A stretch of DNA of 64,000 nucleotides from Cepaea nemoralis. Its lineage: Eukaryota; Mollusca; Gastropoda; Stylommatophora; Helicidae. The notes beneath the pieces were generated by a model. It saw only the letters and a program-made list of their open reading frames with translations, was not told the origin of the DNA and did no database searches. Position numbers and translations under genes: made by a program. The stretch lies in contig JACEFZ010017425.1 of the NCBI GenBank assembly GCA_014155875.1, positions 934,501-998,500 on the forward strand. Direction: 5' to 3'. This document shows positions 20,905-30,679 of the stretch, one piece after another; within the stretch, counting starts at the first letter, position 1; each line of letters starts with the position of its first letter.

Positions 20905-22524
20905 GAGTCCATGAAACATGGTTTAAAACACAAAGAAATTTCTTCACGAGAAAGTTTGAGAATGAATCTGTCACCCGTACAAGTTACAAAATAGTGCATA
21001 AGATGGCAGAACGAGGAAAACCATTTACTGTTGGCAAATTCATCGAAACGTGTATGATGGAAGCAGCAAATGACTTGTGTCCTGAGAAAGCTGACTTGAC
21101 TTGTATGGAACTATCAGCATTTCGGCAAATTCAGTTGTGCGGAGAACAGAACAACTTAGAGAGGCTTTAGTGCTACACATGTGCGAGAAAGATAGGAACT
21201 TGTGGTATTCTTTGGCGCTGGATGAGTCTACTGATCTCTCGAGAACTTCACAACTTCTCGTGTTCATCCATGGTATCAATTTGGACTTTCAGATAACAGA
21301 AGAGTTAGCATCCGTTTGCAGCATGCATGGAACAACAACTAGAAAAGTCATTTTCGTGGAAGTGGAGACAGTTTTGCAAGACTATAACCTTCAGTGGAAT
21401 CATCTTCGAGGTGTTACAGTTGATGGAGGAACAAACATGGCTGGAGTGAGGAAGGGTCTGGTGGAGCAGATCAGGACTCGGTTGGAAGATTTGCAAATTC
21501 CGAGCGCTCTGTTCATACACTGCATCACATCATACATCAGCAAGTACTCTGTGGAAAGACTTCAATATTTCTTGTGTACTGAAACCAGTCGTTTCTGCTG
21601 TGAACTTCATTCAGGGACATGCACTCAATCACCGTCAGTTCCAGGCTTTTCTTGAAGAAAGTGATTCTGAATTCTGTGACTTGCCTTATCACTCAGCAGT
21701 GAGGTGGCTCAGCTACGGTAAAGTCCTGTTTCATTTTCACAAGCTCAGAAAACGAAATAGATGTTGTCTTACTGAAAAAGATAGAGCTGATCCACAGTTG
21801 TCAGATCCTACCTAGCTGTCAAAGTTGTCATTTTTGGTCGACATCACATGCCACATGAATGAACTAAACTTGAAACTTCAGGGACAGATTAACTTCATCT
21901 GTGATCTCCACAGAACTATAAAAGGATCTCGGAGAAAGCTGTCATTGTTTGAAGCAAAACTGGAGGAGAAAACTTTTCTCATTTCCACGGTTTCAAATAG
22001 TTTAAGTTTTGCGCTACAATCGCCGAAGATGTCAACCTCGATTTTCCGGGGGGAAAAAATTATTTCTGACTTGAAGAAGCATTTGTGGGAGTTTTTCAGA
22101 TCTTGACAGAATTGAGAGTGACATTCTTCTGTTCCAGAATCCGTTTGATTGTAACCTTGATGATGTGCCAGTTGAGCTACAGTTGGAGCTCACTGATTTG
22201 CAAGCAAATGACTTGTTGAAAGAGAAGCACAGAGAAGGAAAACTTGTTAAATTTTACCGCTGCTTACCTGATGTTGAGTTTCCGAAACAGAAGAAATTTG
22301 CCACTGGTATAGCATCAGTGCCTGGAACAACTTATGTCTGTGAGCAAACATTTTCAAAAATGAAGTATGTGAAACCGACACATCGAACGAGATTGATTGA
22401 TGAACATTTGAAAGCAATTCTCTTGATTGGATACAGCAATTCCAAACCAAACATTGATGATATCTTGAAAGCCAAACATCAGTTTAACATATCTCACAAA
22501 CCTTTTTTGCTGCTTAGTTTGTGA
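20905..22524 (+). pseudogene. hAT-1 transposase, main body
   Basis: Frame-broken + strand sequence of a ZBED5/GTF2IRD2-type hAT transposase. Pieces in order: MAERGKPFTVGKFIETC near 21003; SLALDESTDLSRTSQLLVFI (first catalytic Asp region) near 21210; GVTVDGGTNMAGVRKGL (second Asp region) near 21415; YHSAVRWLSYGKVL near 21690; and the C-terminal hAT dimerisation region with TYVCEQTFSKMKYVK and RLIDEHLKAILLIGYSNS near 22330-22440. There are at least three frame changes plus stops (for example before LSKLSFLVD and near 22105). The N-terminal exon-like start is at 6400. Confidence 0.85.
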
Positions 22525-22855
22525 GATTCGGATGTGCACACTAGGTCTGATATTACTATCTTTTTGCTAACGCCCCCTTCTTTGATAACTTTTTGTAGTA
22601 AATAAATATATTGGTTGTCTATGTTTTTTGTGCATTGCACGCCACTCTCGCATGATTAACATGGAATGCTAAACTTAGTTTTTCGTCTTTTTCCCCTCAG
22701 AGCTTTCGTTCTGGCTTGCAAGTATTGTAGAGAATGATTATGCGGCCCGCGCTCGTCATTTTATCAGTTATCCGGTCCGATGTGAACAAAGTTTGATGAC
22801 TCCTGGTCTATACCAATTTTGAGCTCGTAAAATTAAAGATCATAATTAACTGCAA

Positions 22856-23546
22856 TGTCACCAGTCATTGATTTTTCTCAAGAAGTCAAGGTTTTTTTTT
22901 TTTTTTTTTTAAATTTTTAGAAGGCTCACGGTTCCCAGAAGGGCCAGAGCCGCCCCACTAGGTCCCGCGTCCCTGTGTGTCGGTTGTGTTGGGTGATCAT
23001 CCCGGCTCCTGGCAAGATCAAGTGCAGATACTACACTTTGATCTAAGCCAAAATGCCGAAAGTTGCTGAATCACTAGGAAATTAATCCAAAACAATGTCC
23101 TGACACTAGATGTGACCATAAAAATAATAATCTGCCTTATTGGTGAAATTGTTTGGGGAAAAATGAGATAGCTCGAAATTGAGAAATTTCAACATATCGC
23201 CGGTCATTGATTTTTCTTGAAAGATCAGAGTTGCTGGATCACTAGGAAATTAGTCTAAAGCCAAAGCAATGTCCTGACACTAGATGTAACCATGCAAATG
23301 ATAATCTGCCCTAGTGGAGTAATTTTATGGGGGAAATTGAGACAGCTTAAAATTTAGAAATTTCAACACGTTTCTTGACTTTTCCCAAAAACAATCAAGT
23401 TGCCAAATTAATTTTTAAAAAATTTTTCGAAAACAATGTGCTGATACTAGATATTACCATAAAAGTAATAAACTGCACTACTGGATCAAGTTATTTGGAA
23501 AAAAACGGAGATTGCTCCAAATGTAGATATTTCAACAGGTGCGTGA
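22856..23546. repeat. ~165-bp tandem array, three units
   Basis: Units begin at CAGTCATTGATTTTTCT near 22860, again near 23202 and in diverged form near 23368. Each continues with GTTGCTGGATCACTAGGAAA, ACAATGTCCTGACACTAGAT, and ends with GAAATTTCAACA. Removing the ~180-bp SINE from the first unit restores the same period, which shows that the SINE inserted into an existing array. Confidence 0.75.
22882..23061 (-). mobile_element. U2 snRNA-headed SINE with poly(A) tail
   Basis: About 180 bp on the minus strand. It starts TCGGC, then ATTTTGGCTTAGATCAAAG and TGTAGTATCTG, matching the 5' ~35 nt of U2 snRNA with two single-base insertions. It continues with an unrelated GC-rich body (GGCGGCTCTGGCCCTTCTGG) and ends in about 20 A residues. 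Full U2 structure after the branch-site region is absent, so it is not a U2 gene. A U2 head, foreign body and poly(A) tail resemble snRNA-derived SINEs or L1-type chimeric retrocopies. Confidence 0.7.
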
Positions 23547-23741
23547 ACACTGGGAAATCAGTGTTTACACTCGATATTAGAATATAAATCATAATTTGCG
23601 ACTTCAGATGAAACAACAGATCCACCTGCAATAAATGAACTTCTATTTGCAGACGATCCGTGCTTGTTTTATAGCGACGAGAGCAGACTGCAATATCATA
23701 TTAATAATCTGAGTTCAACATGCAGCAGATACAACATGAGT

Positions 23742-23955
23742 ATTTTTTTTTTAATGTTGCAGTCAACACCAGCATTTTTCAGCTGCTATTGATGTACTAG
23801 GCAAGATTACGCTCAGTAGTTTGCCATTGCTTTCTGTGCGACCGGTTCACATACACCCGTAAGTTACCAGCACGGCCCGAACCGCTGCCGATTCTCGCGC
23901 AGCTGTATTACTCACGAGAATATACGGGATTTCGGAGAAAGACGTTAACTCCTAC
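23742..23955 (-). repeat. tRNA-type SINE S1, copy 1
   Basis: Minus-strand copy of the family that carries GCAATGGCAAACTACTGA in its middle and GATATGC-type sequence at its 3' end. The phrase CAGTAGTTTGCCATTGCTTT is visible on the + strand, with the 3' side at the left against a T run. The B-box region is diverged. Confidence 0.7.
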
Positions 23956-24078
23956 GATAAACATAGACAAAACCGAAGTAATGCAAGTTAGCAGATCTTC
24001 TGGTCCACTAACTATACAGATAAATGGCCCATCTCTGAAACAAGTTAAAGAATTCAAATATTTTGGAAGTATGATCAC

Positions 24079-24327
24079 AGAGCTGGTCTCTCTGGCCGAG
24101 GGATTACACCACTTTCTCCGTAATCCCGTTTATCACGCAGAGTCTCGTAGCGGGCGAGAACTGGGAGCGGTTCGTCCCCCGCTTGTGACTTGCGGGATAA
24201 CTGAGCCGGCCGCTCAGAAAGCAATGGCAAACTACTGAGCGTAATCTTGTCAAGAAATCAACAGACAGCTGAAAGATGCTGCTATTGACAGCGACGTCCT
24301 GTAAAAGGATATGCGTATTAAAAGAAC
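24079..24327 (+). repeat. tRNA-type SINE S1, copy 2
   Basis: A 249-bp copy flanked by the exact octamer ATGATCAC (24071-24078 and 24328-24335). It starts at GAGCTGGTCTCTCTGGCCGAG, an A-box-like region, and has GGTTCGTCCCCC as a B-box-like region. Then come GCAATGGCAAACTACTGAGC and an end in GGATATGCG. It interrupts the RTE-like reading frame at MITE, which is repeated on both sides. Confidence 0.8.
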
Positions 24328-24481
24328 ATGATCACGGAAGATGGCAGATTGAATAAAGAAATCGAAATCAGGTGTCAAAAAGCAAATTCATTTACATATC
24401 AACTATCACCCATACTGAAACATCCAAACGTACTTATGTCCACAAAACGACATATAATAAAACAGCATATTCTCGTCAACG

Positions 24482-24624
24482 CAGTGGCGACGGCTCCGGG
24501 CATCCAGCCGAGAGGGGGGCATCCACTTAGGGAGAGGGGGCCAGCACAGTGCAGTGGGAGGGGAGGAGGAATGAATTAGGGAAAGAACAATTTAGGGGCA
24601 TCAAAGAACCTCTGCACGCCACTG
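24482..24624. mobile_element. Small inverted-repeat element (hAT-like ends)
   Basis: 143 bp beginning CAGTGGCG and ending CGCCACTG. Its GC-rich interior is unlike the AT-rich RTE fragment around it. No 8-bp target duplication was found, so class assignment is weak. Confidence 0.4.
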
Positions 24625-24944
24625 CATAAATCCTAAGCTACCAATCTCAAACTTGGACATGATCCAAAATCACACTTACGCAAAATCAACGCCAATGGGA
24701 TGAGATGCATGAGGAGAGCTGACAACTTAACAATCCGAGACTGAATAAGAAATGTAATATCAGACAGACAGTGAGATCAACACCTTGTGCCACATTCATC
24801 GAAAGACAGAAGACCAAATGGTTTGGCCATCTCGTTAGAATGCAACACCATCTGGCCATACATAAAATATCATCTGCGACGAGAGCAAGAGGACGCTCAA
24901 GAAGAAAATGGATTGTCGGCATTAAAGACATTGTATGATTGTAT

Positions 24945-25117
24945 AGCAGGCCGTGTCGCTTTGTGTTATAACGTGCTGGAATAGGAGCCGGTCATTCAGA
25001 AAGCAATGGCAAACTACTGAACGTAAAAACTTGCCTAGTAGGCCCTACATCAACAGCAGCTGAAAAGTGCTGGTTTTGACTGCAATGTTCTGCAAGGGAT
25101 ATGCAACATTAAAAACA
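24945..25117 (+). repeat. tRNA-type SINE S1, copy 3 (5'-truncated)
   Basis: A 173-bp copy between perfect 12-bp duplications TATGATTGTATA (24933-24944 and 25118-25129). It contains GCAATGGCAAACTACTGA and ends GGGATATGCAACATT plus A-rich sequence. The tRNA-like 5' part is mostly missing. Confidence 0.82.
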
Positions 25118-25424
25118 TATGATTGTATAATCACATGGAGTGGCAATATACAATGCCACTCATCGGGCACTGGAACGCCAAATATTTCACCCCCACGACG
25201 CTTGACGGCAAAAGTGGGAGATGATGATGACTTATAGTGTTTGTTCTACAGTATGATATATTGTTGGCACCACATTTATCCAGTGAGTTGATTTGCCTTA
25301 TTGCACTTATTCTCGATCTCGACTTCTGATCTGCCATTTGATGATAGGCTATTCTTTCTAAGTACCTGAAACCGTCTCCCTGACTAAGAGCTTACGGACG
25401 CGATTCGTAATCCCCTATCCATCC

Positions 25425-25675
25425 ATCCATCATGTGCCATGCCGGTAAGTATGGGCGGTCATGTTTTGCCAGCTCACTCGATCACCAGAGTCGTGGATCA
25501 GCTCCGTGTTCCTGTCTCAAACATGCCACGCGGCCAAGCCATCCAGGTATTTACTTCTCGGTCTTCCCCTTAGTCTCCTCCCTTCGATCTTGCCAGTTGT
25601 CACCAAGTTCTCCGAGTAATTTCTTCTCATAACATGCCCAAAAATTTTTGGCTGTCTACGTCTAATGACTCTCGT
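25425..25675 (-). pseudogene. RTE-like 3' end fragment (family G)
   Basis: Minus-strand C-terminal remnant matching the better copy at 53.1 kb. It contains GKIEG-type residues and a GRPR..LDGL region, and ends GCATGGCACATG with an ATGG-repeat tail at 25425. Stops interrupt it. The fragment abuts a SINE at its 5' side. Confidence 0.65.
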
Positions 25676-25871
25676 ATACCCACGTAAAAACACACTGCGC
25701 GCGATCTGGCAGCAGGCCGCTTTGCGTTGGTTTCGCGTTGGTATCGGTGCCAGTTGTTCAGAAAGTTATGGCAAACTACTGAACGTAAACTTAACAAGAG
25801 ATCACAGCGGCGAAAATGCTGGTGCTGACTGCGATGCCCTGTCAAAAAGGATATGCAAATTTTTTTTTTTA
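25676..25871 (+). repeat. tRNA-type SINE S1, copy 4
   Basis: Contains ATGGCAAACTACTGAACG, GCTGGTGCTGACTGCGATG and GGATATGCAAA, followed by a T run. The 5' part is diverged, so the left edge is approximate. Confidence 0.65.
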
Positions 25872-27359
25872 AGTACTCGAAACTTGCTTCCGTGGGCGTT
25901 CTTTTAGATGCTTGATTTCGGTAAAAGTTTCGCTGGCTGTGAACTCCAGCATGAAGTCCTGTATATCGGATGAAGAGATCCTGTTGTCCAACATCAGTGT
26001 GATGTCATACAGGACCTGAGGTTTGCGTGAGTATCCGTTGTCCCATGTCTGGCTTATTGGTGTGCAGACTGGTGGCTTCTCGCCGTGCAGGAAGATACTT
26101 TCCTTCCGACTTCGGAGGAACCAGCGATCCTGCTACGTTAGCCAGGACTCCGAAGGGACCTATTGCCCAGGACACACGATTTGGACGTGTTATAGTATGT
26201 CTTGGTCAGTATAGAACCTGGCCCTGGTGCCTTGGAAACACCTCTGCGTTTTGTTCTTTTAGATGATTCCCAGTAATATAGTATATCGTGGTAAACAGAA
26301 GTATAAAAGTATAAGACTGCGAATACAAGTGAATCTACTAAGTTCCGATTTCGTCAAATTTCTCAGTCGCGAATGATAACAAGAGAACCATCACAGACAG
26401 AGACTAGAGACTAGAGACTGCTTCTTCCTGCTTCTAAAAATGATAAATGTGGTGATTTTTGTCTAAGAAGTTGCCAGTGACACTTTAGACATTAGAAGTG
26501 ATGGATATTATTTAAACATCTAAATCAAAAGTGCAAAATCCGATTTCAGAACGAAAAAAAAAGCTGTAAATAATATTAATAAATATTTAAATAATAATAA
26601 AATAATAATAATATTCTATCTAATCTATTTTCCCCCCGTAAGTTATTAAATACTCGCATACTCATACTGTGAAGTGACTGTGACTATGATAGTCATTATT
26701 AGCACTAGTAGTAGCTACTTAAGTAACATTTTCTGAATTGCTTAATTTTAGCTAGGCTGCTAGGCAACCTGCATATTTTACCTCTTGAAAAAACAAATCC
26801 AGTGGTGCCTTTTTCAAGTCTGTAGCCTACAGTGTAGGTAAATTTTAAGCGGAGATATTAATGTTTGTCACCAATTTGTGTCAATTATATTTATATGTTT
26901 ATATTTATAACATTAATAACATTTAAATTAATATGAACAAAGAGGAAAACACTGTTTTAGCACTTTGATAATGTATGGCCTAACATAACAGTTAACAGAC
27001 TAAACACTTAAATGACTATTTTTAACACACACACACACCTATGTGAACAAAGACCTTAGCAACCATCATGACAATGAGACCTAATTTAGTAAACAATGTT
27101 TGAAATATTTTATCATTTAATCACATTAATATTCAAAATGGCTACCCATGAATATAAATTGGACCAATTAATGTTATATTATGTTTATTAAAATAAAATT
27201 TAAAAACACCATTATGCCTAGGAAACAATAAGGTTTTAATTTGGAGATTTGTGAGTGGGACACGAAGGTCATGTTGCCGCTGTAATCTCATATGTTCTGA
27301 CCTGAGTGGTTCAAAATGGCTGTCAATAAATGTTTCGGGTCATTCATCCCTGATATTCA
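25872..27359. other. Unassigned stretch
   Basis: No exon or transposon end could be supported. An ATA-rich low-complexity patch lies at about 26560-26625. The segment at 25900-26250 has moderate GC but no persuasive frame. Confidence 0.4.
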
Positions 27360-27890
27360 TTCATGTCCTTCGCAGAACTTTGCTCTCATAACAACCATCC
27401 GGAAAACTTCTCGGTCATAAGCAAGATGTACCACCTCCGATACACTGATCTGGAGATCATCTACCTCATCCTGCACCCATCTTCTCTTGGGTCTTCCTCT
27501 TCTCTTCCAGGGCATTTACCCCTCCATGATTGTTCTATCCAAACTTTTATGACGTTTCAAGTGACCAAAATATTTCAATTTTCTTTGTTTTATTGTCTTT
27601 AGTAACCAACCTTCTTCAGTATTTAGTTCTTGTTGTATAGATGCATTTGTTCCATTGTGTATCCAAGATATTCTCAAGACCTGGCTATACAATTTATATT
27701 CAAAGGCATTTAATACCATTAAGCCTGTTTAGTAAGTATCCAGGCTTCACAGGCGTATGTTGCAATGGAATAGATACATGCTTTTAAAAATCAAATTTTC
27801 GTAGGTCTATCTGTCCCACTCCAAAATTTATTCAGTTTTAGTTCCTGAAGAGCAATAGATATTCGCCTTTTAATTTCCTTCATTATGTCA
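27360..27890 (-). pseudogene. RTE-like fragment, minus strand
   Basis: Degraded minus-strand RT C-terminus: QRKLKYFGHLKRHKSLDRTI followed by GREEEDPREDG-type residues, the usual FGH...GRP.RRW ending of RTE-like elements. Several stops. It lies head-to-head with the + strand fragment starting at 27905. Confidence 0.6.
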
Positions 27891-27904
27891 CCATTGTTGG
27901 TATG

Positions 27905-29010
27905 GAAAACTTCTGTGACTCACTTAAAGCAGCCAATGGCCCTACATCACCAGGCATAGTTCCCCTCCTTAGTGCAAATGGGGGAACATTGGTTACCACA
28001 GGTGGACTGGTTCTGATAGAGCAGCTTCACCAAGTCTTTACAAACATATGGAAGAACGAGACCATGCCACAAGATTTTGAGGGCGCGTCAATAGCCCACC
28101 TATACAAACATAAAGGAAACCGCCATTCCAGTAACAACCACCGAGGCATCTCCTGCTCTCATTTGCAGTCACCTCACAGCCCATCTCGGCCAAAGTCTTC
28201 CTGAGAGTCAATGTGGCTTTAGAAAGGAACAAGGAACTGTTGACATGATTTTCGCTGCAAGGTAGTTGTAAGAGAAATGTCAGGAACAGAACTCTGAAAT
28301 GTTCTCCACTTTCATTAGTTAGTTAGTTAGTCGCGGTTCCAACTTCACGGCAATGGGTCGTCCCCATTATGCTCCGTTCCTGTGCCAGTGAATATCACAC
28401 AAAATGCTCCTCACTGCCCAGTTTCGAACAGTGAATTTTTTAGGAGACTCCTGGGAGTTGTCGCTGGAGCTACGGAGTTTGTGCTTTGTGCGGCTCTTTT
28501 GGTGGGTCCCCTGTGGAGAGAGACCGAACCATATGGGATAAAACCAGGGTCAATGAAGTATTTCTGGTGACTGCCAATTCCATTGATGATGAACTGTATT
28601 TTTTATGTTGGCATTCTGGCGGCGGCATTATGCACAGTGTACCTGTGCAGGCTGTTGGCTTGCCAAGACTGCACTTTCATTGATCTTACCAAAGCTTTTG
28701 ATGCAGTTAGCAGAGAAGGACTGTGGAAGATTATGGCAAAATATGGCTGTCCAGGCAAGAGTTCAGGAAAATGGCGAATTGTCTAAGCCATTTTCTATCA
28801 CCAATGGAGTGAAGCAAGGGTGTGTACTGGCACCAACACTGTTGAGCCTCATGTTTTCAGCTATGCTGATCAATGCCTTTGAAAACAACAACATTGGAAT
28901 AGACATAAACTGTCGCATGGATGGAAACTGTTTCTTCTATGATGGCTTGGTCATCTGCAAATTTGATGACACACATTCTCTCACCATTTTAACAAACCCT
29001 CATATATTGT
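27905..29010 (+). pseudogene. RTE-like fragment (family H) split by a SINE
   Basis: Plus-strand pieces: PTSPGIVPLLSANGGTLVT, EGASIAHLYKHKGNR, ESQCGFRKEQGTVDMIF, then after the SINE DLTKAFDAVSREGLWKIMAK (palm Asp), and ITNGVKQGCVLAPTLLSLMF. These belong to the same family as the minus copy at 56.2-57.85 kb, whose frame gives AYGGTLVTDKKEFLQRWAQH and KDASIVHFYKHKGNR. Part of the N-terminal half is deleted (TLVT joins directly to GGLVLIEQ). Frames shift several times. Confidence 0.75.
28317..28670 (-). repeat. (CTAA)-tailed SINE, copy 2, internally inverted
   Basis: 354 bp between exact 10-bp duplications CACTTTCATT (28307-28316 and 28671-28680). The left edge is TTAGTTAGTTAG, i.e. a CTAA tail on the minus strand. 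Relative to that tail, the internal block (CTGGAGCTACGGAGTTT, GTGACTGCCAATTCC) points the opposite way from the copy at 5960-6325. Either this copy has an internal inversion or the older copy does. Confidence 0.7.
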
Positions 29011-29563
29011 TTTCTAGTCTGTTTACCCATCTTCTTCTCTGCATAAGCATTGAATTGTTCTATGGATAATAACCATCCTTGCCTCAATCTTTTTCAGATT
29101 AGGGCTGGACTTGGTATTCTTTCTTTGAGTGTCTATTCACCATTTGGTTTTCATGAGAAAACTTTTTTCACTTTTCTATTTTGAGTTGTCCCAAAATTGG
29201 GAAATGTTTGTCCATGGCACCCTGTCAGTTATACTATACACAGAATTACCAAAAAAATGGCTACCAAATGAAATCTTCAAATTATGGATGAAAGGAGGGG
29301 GAAAAAAAACAATAGAAGGAATAATATAAAATAATGCACAAAGAAGTTGTAAAGAAATGCAAAGAGGCTAGTGAAATCTGACTAACTAGGAATGCATGTA
29401 GATTGGAACAGATCATGGGACTTACATTCCATGTAGCAGTTTATAATGTCTTCTGTTTACTAATACATATCTTAACAGGTAGGAAAAGATGATCTACCAG
29501 TTATCATCATTATGTTGCTAGTCCTATGCAGAACAGAACTTTCATCTCAGCCCACTGGTAAGA
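29011..29563. other. Unassigned stretch
   Basis: AT-rich sequence between the RTE-like fragment and the second hAT. No recognisable gene. Confidence 0.4.
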
Positions 29564-29762
29564 CTCTAGACCAGTGGTTCCCAAGCTTTTCAAGCAGAGG
29601 GCCATATCTACTATTTTTGGTAGTTAAGTGGGCCACAACGTTATAAAATTATACAAGTCGTGCAATATTATTCTTACCTTTCTTAACTGTGGTCAACAAA
29701 ATTATAAAACTTTAAAGGCAGTCAGTATCAGTACTACACTGCGGTAATTTTTTTGGTTTACA

Positions 29763-30161
29763 ATCGGGGGGCTGCTTGATCTCGTTGTATGGTGTCTGCC
29801 TTGAGTGCTGGAGGTCCCAGGTTCAAGCCCCAGTGATGCCAGGATTTTTTCTCGTTGACTTCTAGTAATAAATTTCCTCTGGTTTCTGGGTAGTGAGATC
29901 GGACGCCTGTGTGTATTGTTGCGCACGTAAAAACTCCCTTGGCAGTTAGAAATCGAAAAAGAGTAGCCTAACGGCGCTGCCCGGGCAAAATTTCGAGTTA
30001 AAAATCTACCCAAAGTATTTCCGGATCCTCGCCGGTGCTACAGAGTTCGTGCACTGAGCTGAGTTTCTCCAGACTCAGGTTTGAGTTAGAAGGAGAACGG
30101 AGCACTTAAGGGTTGCACCCATGTGCCGTGATGTTTGTTCATCGACTAAACTAAACTAAAC
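29763..30161 (+). repeat. tRNA-derived SINE S2, full-length copy
   Basis: 399 bp between exact 11-bp duplications TTTGGTTTACA (29752-29762 and 30162-30172). The 5' part resembles a tRNA: GTTGTATGGTGTCTG in the A-box position and CCAGGTTCAAGCCCC containing a good B box. The body includes AAACTCCCTTGGCAGTTAG, and the tail is CTAAACTAAACTAAAC. Confidence 0.85.
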
Positions 30162-30679
30162 TTTGGTTTACACTCAAAATTTCATTTAACAATAAATTTT
30201 TAATCAGTTTCGAAAATCGCTATCAATGTAATTAATTTACAATTGTAACTGTTCTTCATAACCAGTTACTTAAGTTCAGATGCCAGTTTATCAATGTCTG
30301 GGCACAAATCTGTCGTGCCTAAAGTCATAAACGCAGTTAGGTTACTGTCGGTGAGTCTGGAACGTTGCTTGTTTTTATAACGGTCATTGGGGAAAATGAC
30401 TGCTCGCATCTGTAATTTGAACCAAAACGACAAATTTATCTCTGGGCGAATGAACGCAAGTGTTCAAATTGTTCAACGGGCAATAATTGCCAGAGTGAAA
30501 TCATATGATAAGTTGAAGGTGAAGCAGGCAGCTCCAGAAATTTACATCTCAGTGCAGAATTGCATTTCAAATAAATTACTTCATGCTGAAGGTTTTACTA
30601 TAAATAACAGAGCTTGGTAATAGAAAATACGAACAGATTTATGAAGAGGGCAACATTATCCTCCTCTATTGTGAACTCT

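Larger units (their letters stand above)
4798..22805 (+). mobile_element. hAT DNA transposon hAT-1 (outer shell of nest)
   Basis: The shell is defined by an exact 8-bp duplication GTCTATAC at 4790-4797 and 22806-22813, and by matching ends. The left end starts CAGGGTTCACCAAACTACGG. The right end, read inward, starts CAGGAGTCATCAAACTTTG. Both ends have GGCCCGCG-type subterminal sequence typical of ZBED5/GTF2IRD2-like hAT elements. Its own DNA is 4798-6488 plus 20905-22805, about 3.6 kb. The rest is later insertions: a MITE at 5385-5559, a SINE near 5960-6325, and a non-LTR element at 6489-20893. The transposase lies on the + strand and is broken, so the element is dead. Confidence 0.88.
23610..25235 (+). 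pseudogene. RTE-like non-LTR fragment with three internal insertions
   Basis: Recoverable + strand pieces in order: NELLFADDPCLFYSDESRL (catalytic ADD); TEVMQVSRSSGPLTIQINGP and VKEFKYFGSMITE; MITEDGRLNKEIEIRCQKAN; KTKWFGHLVRMQHH with ARGRSRRKWIVG; then FTPTTLDGKSG and a GATGATGAT tail at ~25222. The order and the WFGH...GR.RRKW C-terminus fit RTE-clade elements. The fragment is cut by a minus SINE (23742-23955), a + SINE (24079-24327), a small TIR element (24482-24624) and a SINE at 24945-25117. Confidence 0.7.

Noticed and set aside
22882..23061. A functional U2 snRNA gene
   Set aside because: Only the 5' ~35 nt match; the Sm site and 3' stem-loops are absent, and a poly(A) tail follows an unrelated body.
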